64,000 nt of DNA from the NCBI GenBank assembly GCA_900554335.1, contig USGT01000005.1:1-64000 (forward strand), in the 5' to 3' direction. The notes under the pieces were generated by a model. That model did not search any database. It was not told where the DNA came from and saw only the letters and a list, made by a program, of their open reading frames with translations. The position numbers and the translations under genes are program-made. The DNA is from an uncultured Oscillospiraceae bacterium (lineage in GTDB: Bacteria > Bacillota > Clostridia > Oscillospirales > Acutalibacteraceae). How positions within the stretch are numbered: the first letter of the stretch is position 1; every line of letters starts with the position of its first letter. Of the stretch, positions 16,719 to 25,370 are shown piece by piece.

Positions 16719-17753
16719 CTAATAGCCTTTTAGAATTCTTTCAAGGAAAACTCCCACCAAAAGCGAAATGTATCGCAATTTAGCATTAACGTTGCTGTAA
16801 TCCATCCTAGTTGGGCCGATTATTCCCAAAAAACCGAATCTTTCCGCAACGCTGTACCTCGAAAAGCAAATGCTCGAATTTTTAAGTTGCTGATATTCGT
16901 TTTCTTCCCCAACTATGAAGTTAACGCCGTACTTTTCTTTCGAAAAAAGGTTCAAAACTTTTTCTTTCTCATCAAGGAAGTTGAAAATATCTATAACCGT
17001 TTCGAGGTTTATGCCCGGGATTGAGAGAAGATTTTTTTGCCCGCAAATTTTAACTTTAACTTCGTAAGCTTCCTTAACCGCTTCCAAAAACACTTTCATT
17101 ATAGGAAACAGCATCATTGGCGTGCTAATTCCGCTTGGAGTTAAAATGTTAACGGTTTCTGGAGTTATCTCGCTTAAAAATTTTCCTTTAAATTCTTCTT
17201 CGAGCACTTTTTCAAACATTTTCAAAATTTCTTCGTTTAAATCATATTCAAGACGAAAGAGTTTGTTTTTAATCATTCCACTTGAAGTTACTAAAACCAG
17301 CATCCCGCCACGCCTGCTTATTTGAACGAATTTAATACTAAGTATTTTCGAATTTTGATTAAGCGGCGTTGTCATAACTGCGGTAAAACCCGTTATTTCA
17401 GCCAGGATATCTGCTGCGGCTTCAAGCAAATCCTCGGGGTCCATTGAAGCTGAGCTAAGCGCACCGTTTATAATGCTTTTTTCGTCACTTTCAAGTGGCT
17501 TTTCAGGCATCAATCTGTTAATATATAATCTATAACCCCTGTTGGAAGGAACTCTTCCTGACGAAACATGCGGCTGGATTAAATATCCGTAGCTCACAAG
17601 TTCAGCCATTTCGTTTCGAATAGTTGCCGAAGAAAAAGATAGGTCAGAGCTTTCGCATATGGTTTTAGACCCTACTGGCTCGCCTGTTGATATATAACTT
17701 TCAACTATTTGAGCTAAAATTTTATATTTTCTATCGCTGGAATCCAAAACCAT
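16719..17753 (-). CDS. hrcA: Heat-inducible transcription repressor HrcA
   Basis: A 344-residue repressor of the class I heat-shock regulon. The N-terminal winged helix (about 1-75; YISTGEPVGSKTI, then SSATIRNEMAEL) binds CIRCE. A GAF-like dimerisation domain follows (MLVLVTSSGMIKN, IIGPTRMDYSNV). SD GAGGTG precedes the ATG. A perfect CIRCE lies just upstream, so the operon is autoregulated. Confidence 0.97.
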   Translation of the reverse strand: MVLDSSDRKYKILAQIVESYISTGEPVGSKTICESSDLSFSSATIRNEMAELVSYGYLIQPHVSSGRVPSNRGYRLYINRLMPEKPLESDEKSIINGALSSASMDPEDLLEAAADILAEITGFTAVMTTPLNQNSKILSIKFVQISRRGGMLVLVTSSGMIKNKLFRLEYDLNEEILKMFEKVLEEEFKGKFLSEITPETVNILTPSGISTPMMLFPIMKVFLEAVKEAYEVKVKICGQKNLLSIPGINLETVIDIFNFLDEKEKVLNLFSKEKYGVNFIVGEENEYQQLKNSSICFSRYSVAERFGFLGIIGPTRMDYSNVNAKLRYISLLVGVFLERILKGY

Positions 17754-17772
17754 TCACCTCTGATTCTCGGTT

Positions 17773-17799
17773 TTAGCACTCTACTCTCTCGAGTGCTAA
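17773..17799 (-). promoter_or_regulatory. CIRCE operator (HrcA binding site)
   Basis: TTAGCACTC (17773-17781), nine bases, GAGTGCTAA (17791-17799): a perfect match to the CIRCE inverted repeat. It overlaps the predicted transcription start of hrcA. Confidence 0.97.
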
Positions 17800-17803
17800 T
17801 TTA

Positions 17804-17832
17804 ACTTTACCACTATATTTTCAATATGTCAA
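17804..17832 (-). promoter_or_regulatory. Promoter of hrcA-grpE-dnaK-dnaJ
   Basis: On the minus strand, TTGACA (17827-17832), a 17-base spacer and TAAAGT (17804-17809), directly upstream of CIRCE. Confidence 0.8.
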
Positions 17833-17874
17833 TACCTAAATTAAAAAAATTTTTTGAAAGGAACAAAAAACTTT

Positions 17875-18303
17875 ATGATTATAATGTCAATCGACCTTGG
17901 AAAAGTAAGAACAGGCCTCGCAGCATGCGACAAAAGCGAAACTTTGGCCTACCCCCTTGGCACCATAACAGAAAAGAACAAAAACAACCTGGCCGCGAAA
18001 ATTTTAGAAAAAGCAAACGAAATAAAAGCCGAGATGATAGTAATAGGTTTACCCAAAAACATGGACGGAAGCCTTGGCAAAAGCGCTGAAAATTCAGCAG
18101 AGTTCAAAAAACTTCTTGAATCTCAAACTAATTTGCCAATAGTTTCCTGGGATGAACGAAGGACTACGATCGCCGCGGCAAATTACCTCAACGAAACCAA
18201 CACCCGCGGCAAAAAAAGAAAAAGCGTAATAGACACGCTCAGCGCATCGATTATACTTGAAAATTTTTTAAATTACAGAAAAAATAATTTTAGTGCAACC
18301 TGA
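17875..18303 (+). CDS. ruvX: Putative pre-16S rRNA nuclease / Holliday junction resolvase YqgF
   Basis: A 142-residue RNase H-fold protein of the YqgF/RuvX family. Acidic motifs: SIDLGKVRTGLA at the N-terminus, VIGLPKNMDGSLG in the middle and SWDERRTT late, with a final Asp in KSVIDTLSAS. The start is ATG 17875; SD AAAGGA lies 12 bases upstream and an in-frame TTG at 17854 would include it. Divergent from hrcA. The stop codon lies inside the terminator stem. Confidence 0.9.
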   Translation: MIIMSIDLGKVRTGLAACDKSETLAYPLGTITEKNKNNLAAKILEKANEIKAEMIVIGLPKNMDGSLGKSAENSAEFKKLLESQTNLPIVSWDERRTTIAAANYLNETNTRGKKRKSVIDTLSASIILENFLNYRKNNFSAT

Positions 18304-18326
18304 TTTTTCAGATTGCACCTTTTTTT
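18293..18326 (+). terminator. Intrinsic terminator of ruvX
   Basis: An 11-bp stem with one mismatch (GTGCAACCTGA 18293-18303 with TCAGATTGCAC 18308-18318), then seven T. It overlaps the last codons of ruvX and abuts the 3' end of the convergent aldehyde dehydrogenase gene. Confidence 0.85.
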
Positions 18327-19668
18327 AAATATTTTTAATTCTCATGAAAATCTTTTTGATGTTAACCAAATTTTTGATTGAAATGTTCGAAGAAACAGAA
18401 TTTTTGCCATGCGAGCCGCAACCAAGCGTCAAAGAAGGAATATTCGAATTGTAAATTCCGCCAATCGCACCCTGAGACGAAGGCGTGTTAACAAGAATTC
18501 TTCCAGCAATCATTTTAAGCCCGAAATTCTTGATCACTTCGCTATTTTCGCTGTGAATCGCAGCGGTGTGGCCTCTTCCGCCAAAATCAAGGATGCTTTC
18601 GCATATTTTAAAGGCTTCATTTGAATCATTTGAAATGAAATAGCCCAAAATCGGAGAAAGTTTTTCGGCCGAAAGCGGAACATCCGGGCCGGCTTTATCG
18701 AGTTTAGCAACCAATATTTTCGTGTTTTCAGGAACGCTAATATCAGCCATTTTTGCGATGTCGCAAGCATTTTGGCCAACGATCTTAACGTTAAGTTTTC
18801 CGTTTGCTTCATTAAATATAAACCCTGAAAGTTTTTTTGCTTCTGAGTCGCTTAAAAAGTAAAAACCAAGTTTTTTAGCTGCCTCTTCAAACTCTTCCGA
18901 AATGGCTTTGTCAACAATCACAGATTGCTCCGAAGCGCAAATCATTCCGTTATCAAAAGTTTTTGAAAGCAAAATATCTTCGCATGCTCTTTGAACATTC
19001 GCAGTTTTTTCGATGTAGCAAGGAACATTTCCCGGGCCAACTCCAAGGGCAGGTTTGCCGGTTGAATAAGCCGACTTAACCATCGCAGAGCCGCCAGTTG
19101 CCAAAACCACGGCAACTCCAGGATGATTCATAAGGCTCGAAGTTGCTTCAATTGAAGGCTCTTCAATCCATTGGATTAAATCTTCAGGTGCGCCCGCCGA
19201 AACAGCTGCATCCCTTAAAATTTTAGCAGTTTCAATGCAGCAATTTTTAGCTCCGGGGTGGAATCCGAAAATTATAGGGTTTCTGGTTTTAGCGCAAATT
19301 AACGCTTTAAAAATAACCGTTGAAGTTGGGTTCGTGACGGGCGTAACACCGGCAATAACCCCCAGAGGATCGGCAATTTCAGTGACGCCTTCACTTTTAT
19401 TTTCACTTATGATTCCAACGGTTTTTTCATTTTTGATAGAATCAAAAACGTTTTTTGAAGCGAAAATATTTTTCGAAATCTTATCTTTGAAATTTCCTTT
19501 TTTCGTTTCTTCAAAAGCCATTAAAGCCAACTTTTCGCTGTTTTCTACAGCCGCCTGAGCCATTTTACTGACGATTTCATCAATTTTTTTTTGATCCATA
19601 TTCATATATTTTTCAAGTGCCAAATTAGCTTTTTGAACCATAATATCAATTATATTTTTTGAATTCAT
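18325..19668 (-). CDS. CoA-acylating acetaldehyde dehydrogenase (AdhE N-terminal type)
   Basis: About 447 residues matching the aldehyde dehydrogenase half of bifunctional AdhE: DPLGVIAGVTPVTNPTSTVI, KTRNPIIFGFHP, AGAPEDLIQWIEEPS, the catalytic Cys in FDNGMICASEQ, and LTLGCGSHGKNSVS near the end. It would interconvert acetyl-CoA and acetaldehyde with NADH. The iron-dependent alcohol dehydrogenase half is absent: the protein stops at the linker and ruvX follows. The start is ATG 19668, 8 bases after GGAGG (19677-19681); the frame stays open upstream to 19701. It trails leuS by 72 bases at the end of the long minus-strand run. Confidence 0.88.
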   Translation of the reverse strand: MNSKNIIDIMVQKANLALEKYMNMDQKKIDEIVSKMAQAAVENSEKLALMAFEETKKGNFKDKISKNIFASKNVFDSIKNEKTVGIISENKSEGVTEIADPLGVIAGVTPVTNPTSTVIFKALICAKTRNPIIFGFHPGAKNCCIETAKILRDAAVSAGAPEDLIQWIEEPSIEATSSLMNHPGVAVVLATGGSAMVKSAYSTGKPALGVGPGNVPCYIEKTANVQRACEDILLSKTFDNGMICASEQSVIVDKAISEEFEEAAKKLGFYFLSDSEAKKLSGFIFNEANGKLNVKIVGQNACDIAKMADISVPENTKILVAKLDKAGPDVPLSAEKLSPILGYFISNDSNEAFKICESILDFGGRGHTAAIHSENSEVIKNFGLKMIAGRILVNTPSSQGAIGGIYNSNIPSLTLGCGSHGKNSVSSNISIKNLVNIKKIFMRIKNI

Positions 19669-19740
19669 TAAAATATCCTCCGTGTTTTCAAAAAATTCCA
19701 AATCACTTTAAAAATTTATGCTTCTCAAAAATTAATATGC

Positions 19741-22134
19741 TCAGTCTTTTTTCACAACAACATTCAAAAGTTTATCTTGAACGTAAATGACTTTTATTAT
19801 CTCTTTTTCACCCAAATTTTTAGAAAAGCTCTCGTTTTCTTTGGCAATTTTGAAGATTTCATCTTTGCCAAGGCCTCTAGGAACCGAAACCTTAGCCTTA
19901 ATTTTACCGTTTATTTGAAGAACCATTTCAATTTCACTGTCAATGCACTTTGATTCATCAAAAACAGGCCAACTTTGCAACGAAGCAAAGCCTTTTCCAA
20001 GCTTGCAAACACTAAAAATTTCTTCTGCAATATGAGGCGCAAAAGGCGAAACAAGAAGCACGAAAATTTTAAGTTGCTCATGAGTAATAGATCCTGCAGC
20101 GTAAATTTCGTTGATAAGCGCCATTAATGCTGCAATTGCGGTATTAAATTTGAGATTTTCGATATCTTCCGTGACTTTTTTAATAGTCTTATGGAAACTG
20201 CTTTCGAGCTTTTTGTTGCTTTCATTCGGCTGAGAAATAATATCTTGAAGGCCCCAAACTCTGTCAATAAACCTCTTGCTTCCTCTTATTCCTTTGGTGC
20301 TCCAAGGTGCAGGCTGCTCGTAATCTCCGATGAACATTTCATAAATGCGCATTGTGTCAGCGCCGTAAGTTTCAACTATCTCGTCCGGGTTAACAACATT
20401 CCCTTTGGATTTGCTCATTTTTTCGCCGTTTTCGCCCAAGATAAGCCCGTGGCTCGTGCGTTTCTTGTAAGGTTCAGGCGATGGAGCAATTCCGATATCA
20501 TATAAAAATTTATACCAAAAACGGCTGTAAAGAAGGTGCAGCGTGGTGTGCTCCATTCCGCCGTTGTACCAGTCAACTGGCATCCAGTATTTTATAGCTT
20601 CCGGCGAAGCAAGTTCGCTGCTATTTTTCGGATCAAGATATCTTAAAAAATACCACGAAGAGCCCGCCCATTGAGGCATTGTGTCGGTTTCTCTTTTGGC
20701 TTTGCCGCCGCATTTCGGGCAAGTTGTATTCACCCAATCTTTTGCGTAAACGAGCGGAGATTCCCCGTCAGGTGAGGTTTCGAATTTTTCTAAATCAGGC
20801 AATTTAAGCGGTAAATCAGACTCTTTTAAAGGAACATAGCCGCATTTTTCGCAGTGAACCACAGGAATCGGCTCACCCCAATATCTTTGGCGAGAAAAAA
20901 CCCAGTCACGAAGCTTGAAATTTATCTTTTCATTGCCTTTTTTGTTAGCAGAAAGCCACTCTAAAATCGATTTTTTTGCAGCTTTCGGAGTAAGACCATT
21001 TAAAAATTCTGAGTTAACCATGGTTTCCTTGCCGCCATTTTCACTGATGACTTCTTTCACAGAAAGGCCATATTTTTCGGCAAACTCACCATCTCTTGAA
21101 TCGTGCGCAGGAACGGCCATTATAGCACCCGAAGCATAGCTCATTAAAACGTAATCTGCAACAAAAATCGGAATTTTTTCGCCGCTCACAGGGTTTATAG
21201 CTTCGATGCCTTCAATTTTAACCCCTGTTTTATCTTTCGAAAGTTCGGTTCTTTGAAGGTCAGATTTTTTGCTTGCTTCAACTTTGTAATTTTGAATTTC
21301 ATCAAAGTTAGAAATGCTTCCGCTAAGCCTTGAAATAAGCGGGTGCTCAGGCGAAACAACAAGATATGTAGCGCCGAAAATCGTTTCAGGCCTCGTTGTG
21401 AAAATTTTAATTTCTTCGCCTTTTGTGGTTTTAAAATAAACTTCCGCTCCGCTTGATCTGCCAATCCAGTTTATCTGTTGAGCTCTAACTTTTTCAGGGT
21501 AATCAACTAAGTCAAGGTCATCGATAAGTCTCTGCGCATACTCTGTGATTTTGAGCATCCACTGAGATTTAGTCTTCCTGATAACTTCGCTCGAGCATCT
21601 TTCGCATTTGCCATTAACGACTTCTTCGTTGGCAAGCACGCATTTGCAAGACGTGCACCAGTTAACCGAAGCCTGGCTTTTGTAGGCAAGGCCTTTCTCA
21701 AAGAGTTTTAAAAATATCCATTGCGTCCATTTGTAATATTCCGGGTCGGTGGTGTTAATTTCGCGCGACCAATCAAAGGAATATCCTTGCGACTGAAGCT
21801 GCTTTTTGAATCTTTTAATGTTATTTTTCGTGACTATTGCAGGGTGAATATTGTTTTTTATGGCGTAATTTTCAGTCGGCAAGCCAAAGGCGTCCCAACC
21901 CATGGGGTAAAGAACGTTAAAACCCTGCATTCTTCTTTTTCTTGCAATTATGTCAATTGCGGTGTAACTTCTCGGGTGGCCAACGTGAAGCCCCTGGCCC
22001 GAAGGATAAGGGAACTCAACGAGTGCATAAAACTTGGGCTTTTCATGAGAATCTGAAGCGTGAAAAACGCCTTTTTCTTCCCAAATTTCTTGCCACTTCT
22101 TTTCTATTTCTAAGTGCTTGTAGCTTGAACTCAA
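19741..22134 (-). CDS. leuS: Leucyl-tRNA synthetase
   Basis: A 797-residue class I synthetase. HIGH motif as HVGH within FPYPSGQGLHVGHP (about 41-54). A zinc-ribbon insert has CTSCKC and CERC (about 158-180), and a second Cys pair lies at CEKC/CPKC. The CP1 editing domain has TIFGATYLVVSPEHPL. KMSKS appears as GEKMSKSKGN. The start is TTG after AGAGG. No T-box is expected because it lies inside a long run between yqeK and the aldehyde dehydrogenase gene. Confidence 0.96.
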   Translation of the reverse strand: MSSSYKHLEIEKKWQEIWEEKGVFHASDSHEKPKFYALVEFPYPSGQGLHVGHPRSYTAIDIIARKRRMQGFNVLYPMGWDAFGLPTENYAIKNNIHPAIVTKNNIKRFKKQLQSQGYSFDWSREINTTDPEYYKWTQWIFLKLFEKGLAYKSQASVNWCTSCKCVLANEEVVNGKCERCSSEVIRKTKSQWMLKITEYAQRLIDDLDLVDYPEKVRAQQINWIGRSSGAEVYFKTTKGEEIKIFTTRPETIFGATYLVVSPEHPLISRLSGSISNFDEIQNYKVEASKKSDLQRTELSKDKTGVKIEGIEAINPVSGEKIPIFVADYVLMSYASGAIMAVPAHDSRDGEFAEKYGLSVKEVISENGGKETMVNSEFLNGLTPKAAKKSILEWLSANKKGNEKINFKLRDWVFSRQRYWGEPIPVVHCEKCGYVPLKESDLPLKLPDLEKFETSPDGESPLVYAKDWVNTTCPKCGGKAKRETDTMPQWAGSSWYFLRYLDPKNSSELASPEAIKYWMPVDWYNGGMEHTTLHLLYSRFWYKFLYDIGIAPSPEPYKKRTSHGLILGENGEKMSKSKGNVVNPDEIVETYGADTMRIYEMFIGDYEQPAPWSTKGIRGSKRFIDRVWGLQDIISQPNESNKKLESSFHKTIKKVTEDIENLKFNTAIAALMALINEIYAAGSITHEQLKIFVLLVSPFAPHIAEEIFSVCKLGKGFASLQSWPVFDESKCIDSEIEMVLQINGKIKAKVSVPRGLGKDEIFKIAKENESFSKNLGEKEIIKVIYVQDKLLNVVVKKD

Positions 22135-22160
22135 TTTATTTTACCTCTTTCTTTTCAAAA

Positions 22161-22733
22161 TCAAATATTATAATTTCCAACAAGGTCGTTGTAAGCTTCA
22201 AAGCTATCGCGAATCAATATATATTGCTTTTTAAACGAATTCCTCATAGCTTCAGAAAGCTTGTGGATAATCACGACATTAAGGTCGGACTGAGCAATTC
22301 TCCTGAAGTATTCAACTCCGTCAAATCTGCGCTCAATCGAAACACAGTCTGCATTATATATAATTTTTTCAAGCGTGCTCATGTCTTTTCTGCCGGTGGT
22401 GTGGTAGCGAATTGCGTTTAAAACGTCGCAATCGGTTATCTGAAGGTAATTCCTTGCATAAATGCTGCCAACCCAACCGTGAAACACTTTGTGATATTTT
22501 TTCGAATATTCCGGCGGGCGAAATTCTATTCCCTCAACTATTTCAAGCTGCTCTTTGTAGCTAAGTTCTTTGCAAATGTCGTGAAGAATCCCTGCGATAT
22601 ACGCTTTTTTCTCGTCAACGCCATAAATTCTTGCAAGTTTTTTAGCCATATTGCCAACATTTATGCAGTGGTTATACCTTTTTTCAGATACTTTACTTTT
22701 CAAATCTTTGCAAATTGCAATTAAATCATACAC
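22161..22733 (-). CDS. yqeK: HD-domain YqeK-type dinucleoside tetraphosphate hydrolase
   Basis: About 190 residues of the YqeK family, which hydrolyses Ap4A symmetrically. HD motifs: His in KRYNHCINV, the HD pair in GILHDICKEL, HKVFHGWVGS, RYHTTGRKDM, and Asp in NADCVS. SD AAGGAG touches the ATG at 22742 but lies 9 bases before the GTG at 22733, so I place the start there, one base after the ftsY stop. The usual partners nadD and rsfS are not adjacent. Confidence 0.82.
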   Translation of the reverse strand: MYDLIAICKDLKSKVSEKRYNHCINVGNMAKKLARIYGVDEKKAYIAGILHDICKELSYKEQLEIVEGIEFRPPEYSKKYHKVFHGWVGSIYARNYLQITDCDVLNAIRYHTTGRKDMSTLEKIIYNADCVSIERRFDGVEYFRRIAQSDLNVVIIHKLSEAMRNSFKKQYILIRDSFEAYNDLVGNYNI

Positions 22734-22734
22734 T

Positions 22735-23652
22735 TTATTCATCTCCTTTTTCAAACAATGCGCCCGCAAATTCTTCAGCATCAAACTTGCGCAAGCTGCC
22801 AATGTCCTCTCCTAAACCTATTAATTTCACGGGCACATCAAGCTGATTTTTAATCGCCAAAGCTATGCCGCCCTTTGCTGTGCCGTCGAGTTTCGTTAGC
22901 ACAATGCCTGTTAAATCAAGAATTTTCTTAAATTCCACCGCTTGATTAAGCCCATTTTGGCCCGTCGAAGCGTCAATCACGAGCAAGGTTTCTTTGTCAG
23001 CATCAGGGAGCTCTCTATTGATGATTTTGTTGATTTTTTCGAGCTCACGCATAAGATTTTGCTTGTTGTGAAGCCTTCCTGCGGTGTCGCAAATTATAAC
23101 GTCAATGCCTTTTGCTTTTGCCGAAGATATAGCGTCAAAAACCACTGCCGCAGAATCAGAGCCTTCAGGCTGCTTGACTATAGGGCAATCAGTTTTTTGC
23201 GCCCAAATTTCAAGCTGCTCAGCCGCAGCCGCACGGAAGGTGTCTCCCGCAGCCAAAAGAACGCTTTTGCCCTCGTTTTTAATCATGTGAGCAAGTTTTG
23301 CAATGGTTGTCGTTTTGCCCACTCCGTTAACTCCCACGACGAGAATAATCGAAGGTTTTGTTTCGATTTTAAGCTCATTTTCGCCCGAAATAACCTCGGT
23401 TATAACTTCTTTCAAAAGGTCTTTTATTTTTTCAGGGTCAGTCTCGCCGTAGCTTTTGACCTTCGCCCTTAATTTTTCGCAAATGAGCTCTGAAGTGGAA
23501 ACGCCAACATCGCTGCTAATCAAAATTTCTTCCAGCTCTTCGAAAAATTCTTCATCTATCTTGGTAAACGACTTAACAATGCCGTCAATTTTTTTAGTTA
23601 TGTTGTCTCTTGTTTTTTGAAGATTTTCTTTTATTTTGCTAAAAATCCCCAC
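22735..23652 (-). CDS. ftsY: Signal recognition particle receptor FtsY
   Basis: 305 residues: a short N domain plus the SRP GTPase NG core. G1 GVNGVGKTTT, DTFRAAAAEQL, G3 DTAGRLHNK, G4 TKLDGTAKGG. The long acidic A domain of Gram-negative FtsY is absent, as in Clostridia. The start is GTG 23652, 7 bases after AGGAGG (23660-23665), giving the usual GIFSKIKENL N-terminus; the ATG two codons upstream abuts the SD. It lies between rnc and yqeK; smc, normally between rnc and ftsY, is missing. Confidence 0.95.
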   Translation of the reverse strand: MGIFSKIKENLQKTRDNITKKIDGIVKSFTKIDEEFFEELEEILISSDVGVSTSELICEKLRAKVKSYGETDPEKIKDLLKEVITEVISGENELKIETKPSIILVVGVNGVGKTTTIAKLAHMIKNEGKSVLLAAGDTFRAAAAEQLEIWAQKTDCPIVKQPEGSDSAAVVFDAISSAKAKGIDVIICDTAGRLHNKQNLMRELEKINKIINRELPDADKETLLVIDASTGQNGLNQAVEFKKILDLTGIVLTKLDGTAKGGIALAIKNQLDVPVKLIGLGEDIGSLRKFDAEEFAGALFEKGDE

Positions 23653-23669
23653 ACGCATTCCTCCTAATC

Positions 23670-24353
23670 TTATTTAGAATATCCCATGAGTAAAAGCGCA
23701 GCCTTGGCCGCATGTTGCTCGGCTTCTTTTTTGCTTTTGCCGCTTCCTCTTCCCACGGGGTTGTTGCTAATTTTGGCTTCAACCGTGAATTTTTTGTCGT
23801 GATCCGGGCCTTCTTCTTTGATAAGAACATATTCAATCGTCTCGCCCGGGTTTTTCTGAACTATTTCTTGCAAATCGGTTTTGTAATCTTTGGCGTTTTG
23901 AATTTTTGGATTTTTCACCGCAGGAACTATAAACTTAAGCACGAAATTTTTGGCTTCTTCCATTCCTGAATCAAGGTAAATTGCGGCGCAAATTGCTTCG
24001 AAAACATCCGCTAAAATCGAGGGTCTGTTCTGGCCCATGCAGTGGCGTTCGCCGCGGCTTAATTTAATGAATTTTTTAAGCCCGAGCTCTTGCGAGAAAA
24101 CGCAAAGTTGCTTTTCGCAAACAAGCGTTGCCCTTAATTTCGTAAGCTCGCCTTCCGGCAAATGCGGGAATGTTCTGAAAATATAATCCGAAGTGATTAT
24201 CCCCAAAACGGAATCTCCCAAAAATTCGAGCCTTTCGTAGCTCACATATCTTCCGCCGGATTCATTCGCAAATGACGAATGAGTTAAAGCTATTTTCAAA
24301 AGTTTTCTGTTTTTAAAAGTGTAGCCTATTTTACTTTCAAGTTCTTCAACCAC
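23670..24353 (-). CDS. rnc: Ribonuclease III
   Basis: A 227-residue double-strand-specific RNase. The catalytic signature RLEFLGDSVLG lies at 41-51, a second acidic cluster is ADVFEAICAAIYLD near 115, and the C-terminal dsRBD (about 155-225) ends with GSGKSKKEAEQHAAKAAL. The start is GTG with GAGGGG 6 bases upstream, which forms the last codons of plsX. The two genes abut without a gap. Confidence 0.96.
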   Translation of the reverse strand: MVEELESKIGYTFKNRKLLKIALTHSSFANESGGRYVSYERLEFLGDSVLGIITSDYIFRTFPHLPEGELTKLRATLVCEKQLCVFSQELGLKKFIKLSRGERHCMGQNRPSILADVFEAICAAIYLDSGMEEAKNFVLKFIVPAVKNPKIQNAKDYKTDLQEIVQKNPGETIEYVLIKEEGPDHDKKFTVEAKISNNPVGRGSGKSKKEAEQHAAKAALLLMGYSK

Positions 24354-25370
24354 TTAAAACCCCTCTCCCTTATCTTCTGTTTTTGTTTCTCTAACCGCTT
24401 CTGAAATCACGCCCACAACGTTTCTTTTTGCATATTCCCCTGCCAAACGTATAGCGCTTTTGAACGTTTTTGCATCAGCATTTCCATGAGCTTTAAACAC
24501 AGGCTTCGAAGTTCCCATGAGCGGTGCTCCGCCGTATTCTTTATAGTCCATTTTCTTTTTAAGCTCAGTTAAATCTGATTTCAAAAGGCACGCGGCAAGT
24601 TTATTTTTCAAATTTTTAGTCAAAATTCCTTTGAATTTACCGAATATTTCTTTTGCCATTCCTTCGTAAAGCTTGAGGATGATATTCCCCGTGAAACCGT
24701 CAGCAACCACCACGTCTGCAGCGCCTGAAGGAATATCCCTCGCTTCAATGTTTCCTATGAAATTAAGCCCGCTTTTGCTCAAAAGCTCATAAGCTTCCTG
24801 CTGAAGCTCGCCACCTTTGCATTTTTCTGCACCGATGTTCGCAAGGCCAACTTTCGGGTCGTTAACAAGCATAACGTTTTTCATATAAACCGAACCCATA
24901 ACTCCGAATTGGCAAAGCATTTCCGGGCGGCATTCAACGTTAGCGCCGCTGTCGATTAACATGAAAAATCCGTCATCTTTAGGAATCACCGGGGCAAAAG
25001 CGCACCTTTTTATTTTCTTGATTCTTTTAACGATCAAAGTGCCGCCGACGGTCAGCGCACCGCTATTTCCTGAGGAAACAAAGGCATCGCCCTCGCCGCC
25101 CGCAAGCATTTTAAGGCCTTTAGCCATCGAAGATTCTTTCTTTTCTTTCATTATGCTCATGGGCGAGTCGTGCATATGAATTACATCCGAAGCGTGAATA
25201 ATATCAATCTTTTCAAGCGAAATTTTACTTTTTTCGCTCTGGCTTTTTATTTCGCTTTCGTTTCCAACCAAGCTAATCTCAAAACCAAACTCATCAGCAG
25301 CCTCACGGCAAGCTTTGATAGCTTCGATAGGGCCTTTGTCTCCGCCGCAAGCATCAACTATTATCCTCAT
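24354..25370 (-). CDS. plsX: Phosphate acyltransferase PlsX
   Basis: A 338-residue peripheral membrane enzyme that makes acyl-phosphate from acyl-ACP. Family motifs: VDACGGDKGP at the N-terminus, SSGNSGALTVGG, DSGANVECRPEML, VADGFTGNIILK and GGAPLMGTSKPVFKAHG. It overlaps trmFO by 4 bases (ATGA) and is followed directly by rnc. The acpP gene usually between plsX and rnc is not here. Confidence 0.95.
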   Translation of the reverse strand: MRIIVDACGGDKGPIEAIKACREAADEFGFEISLVGNESEIKSQSEKSKISLEKIDIIHASDVIHMHDSPMSIMKEKKESSMAKGLKMLAGGEGDAFVSSGNSGALTVGGTLIVKRIKKIKRCAFAPVIPKDDGFFMLIDSGANVECRPEMLCQFGVMGSVYMKNVMLVNDPKVGLANIGAEKCKGGELQQEAYELLSKSGLNFIGNIEARDIPSGAADVVVADGFTGNIILKLYEGMAKEIFGKFKGILTKNLKNKLAACLLKSDLTELKKKMDYKEYGGAPLMGTSKPVFKAHGNADAKTFKSAIRLAGEYAKRNVVGVISEAVRETKTEDKGEGF

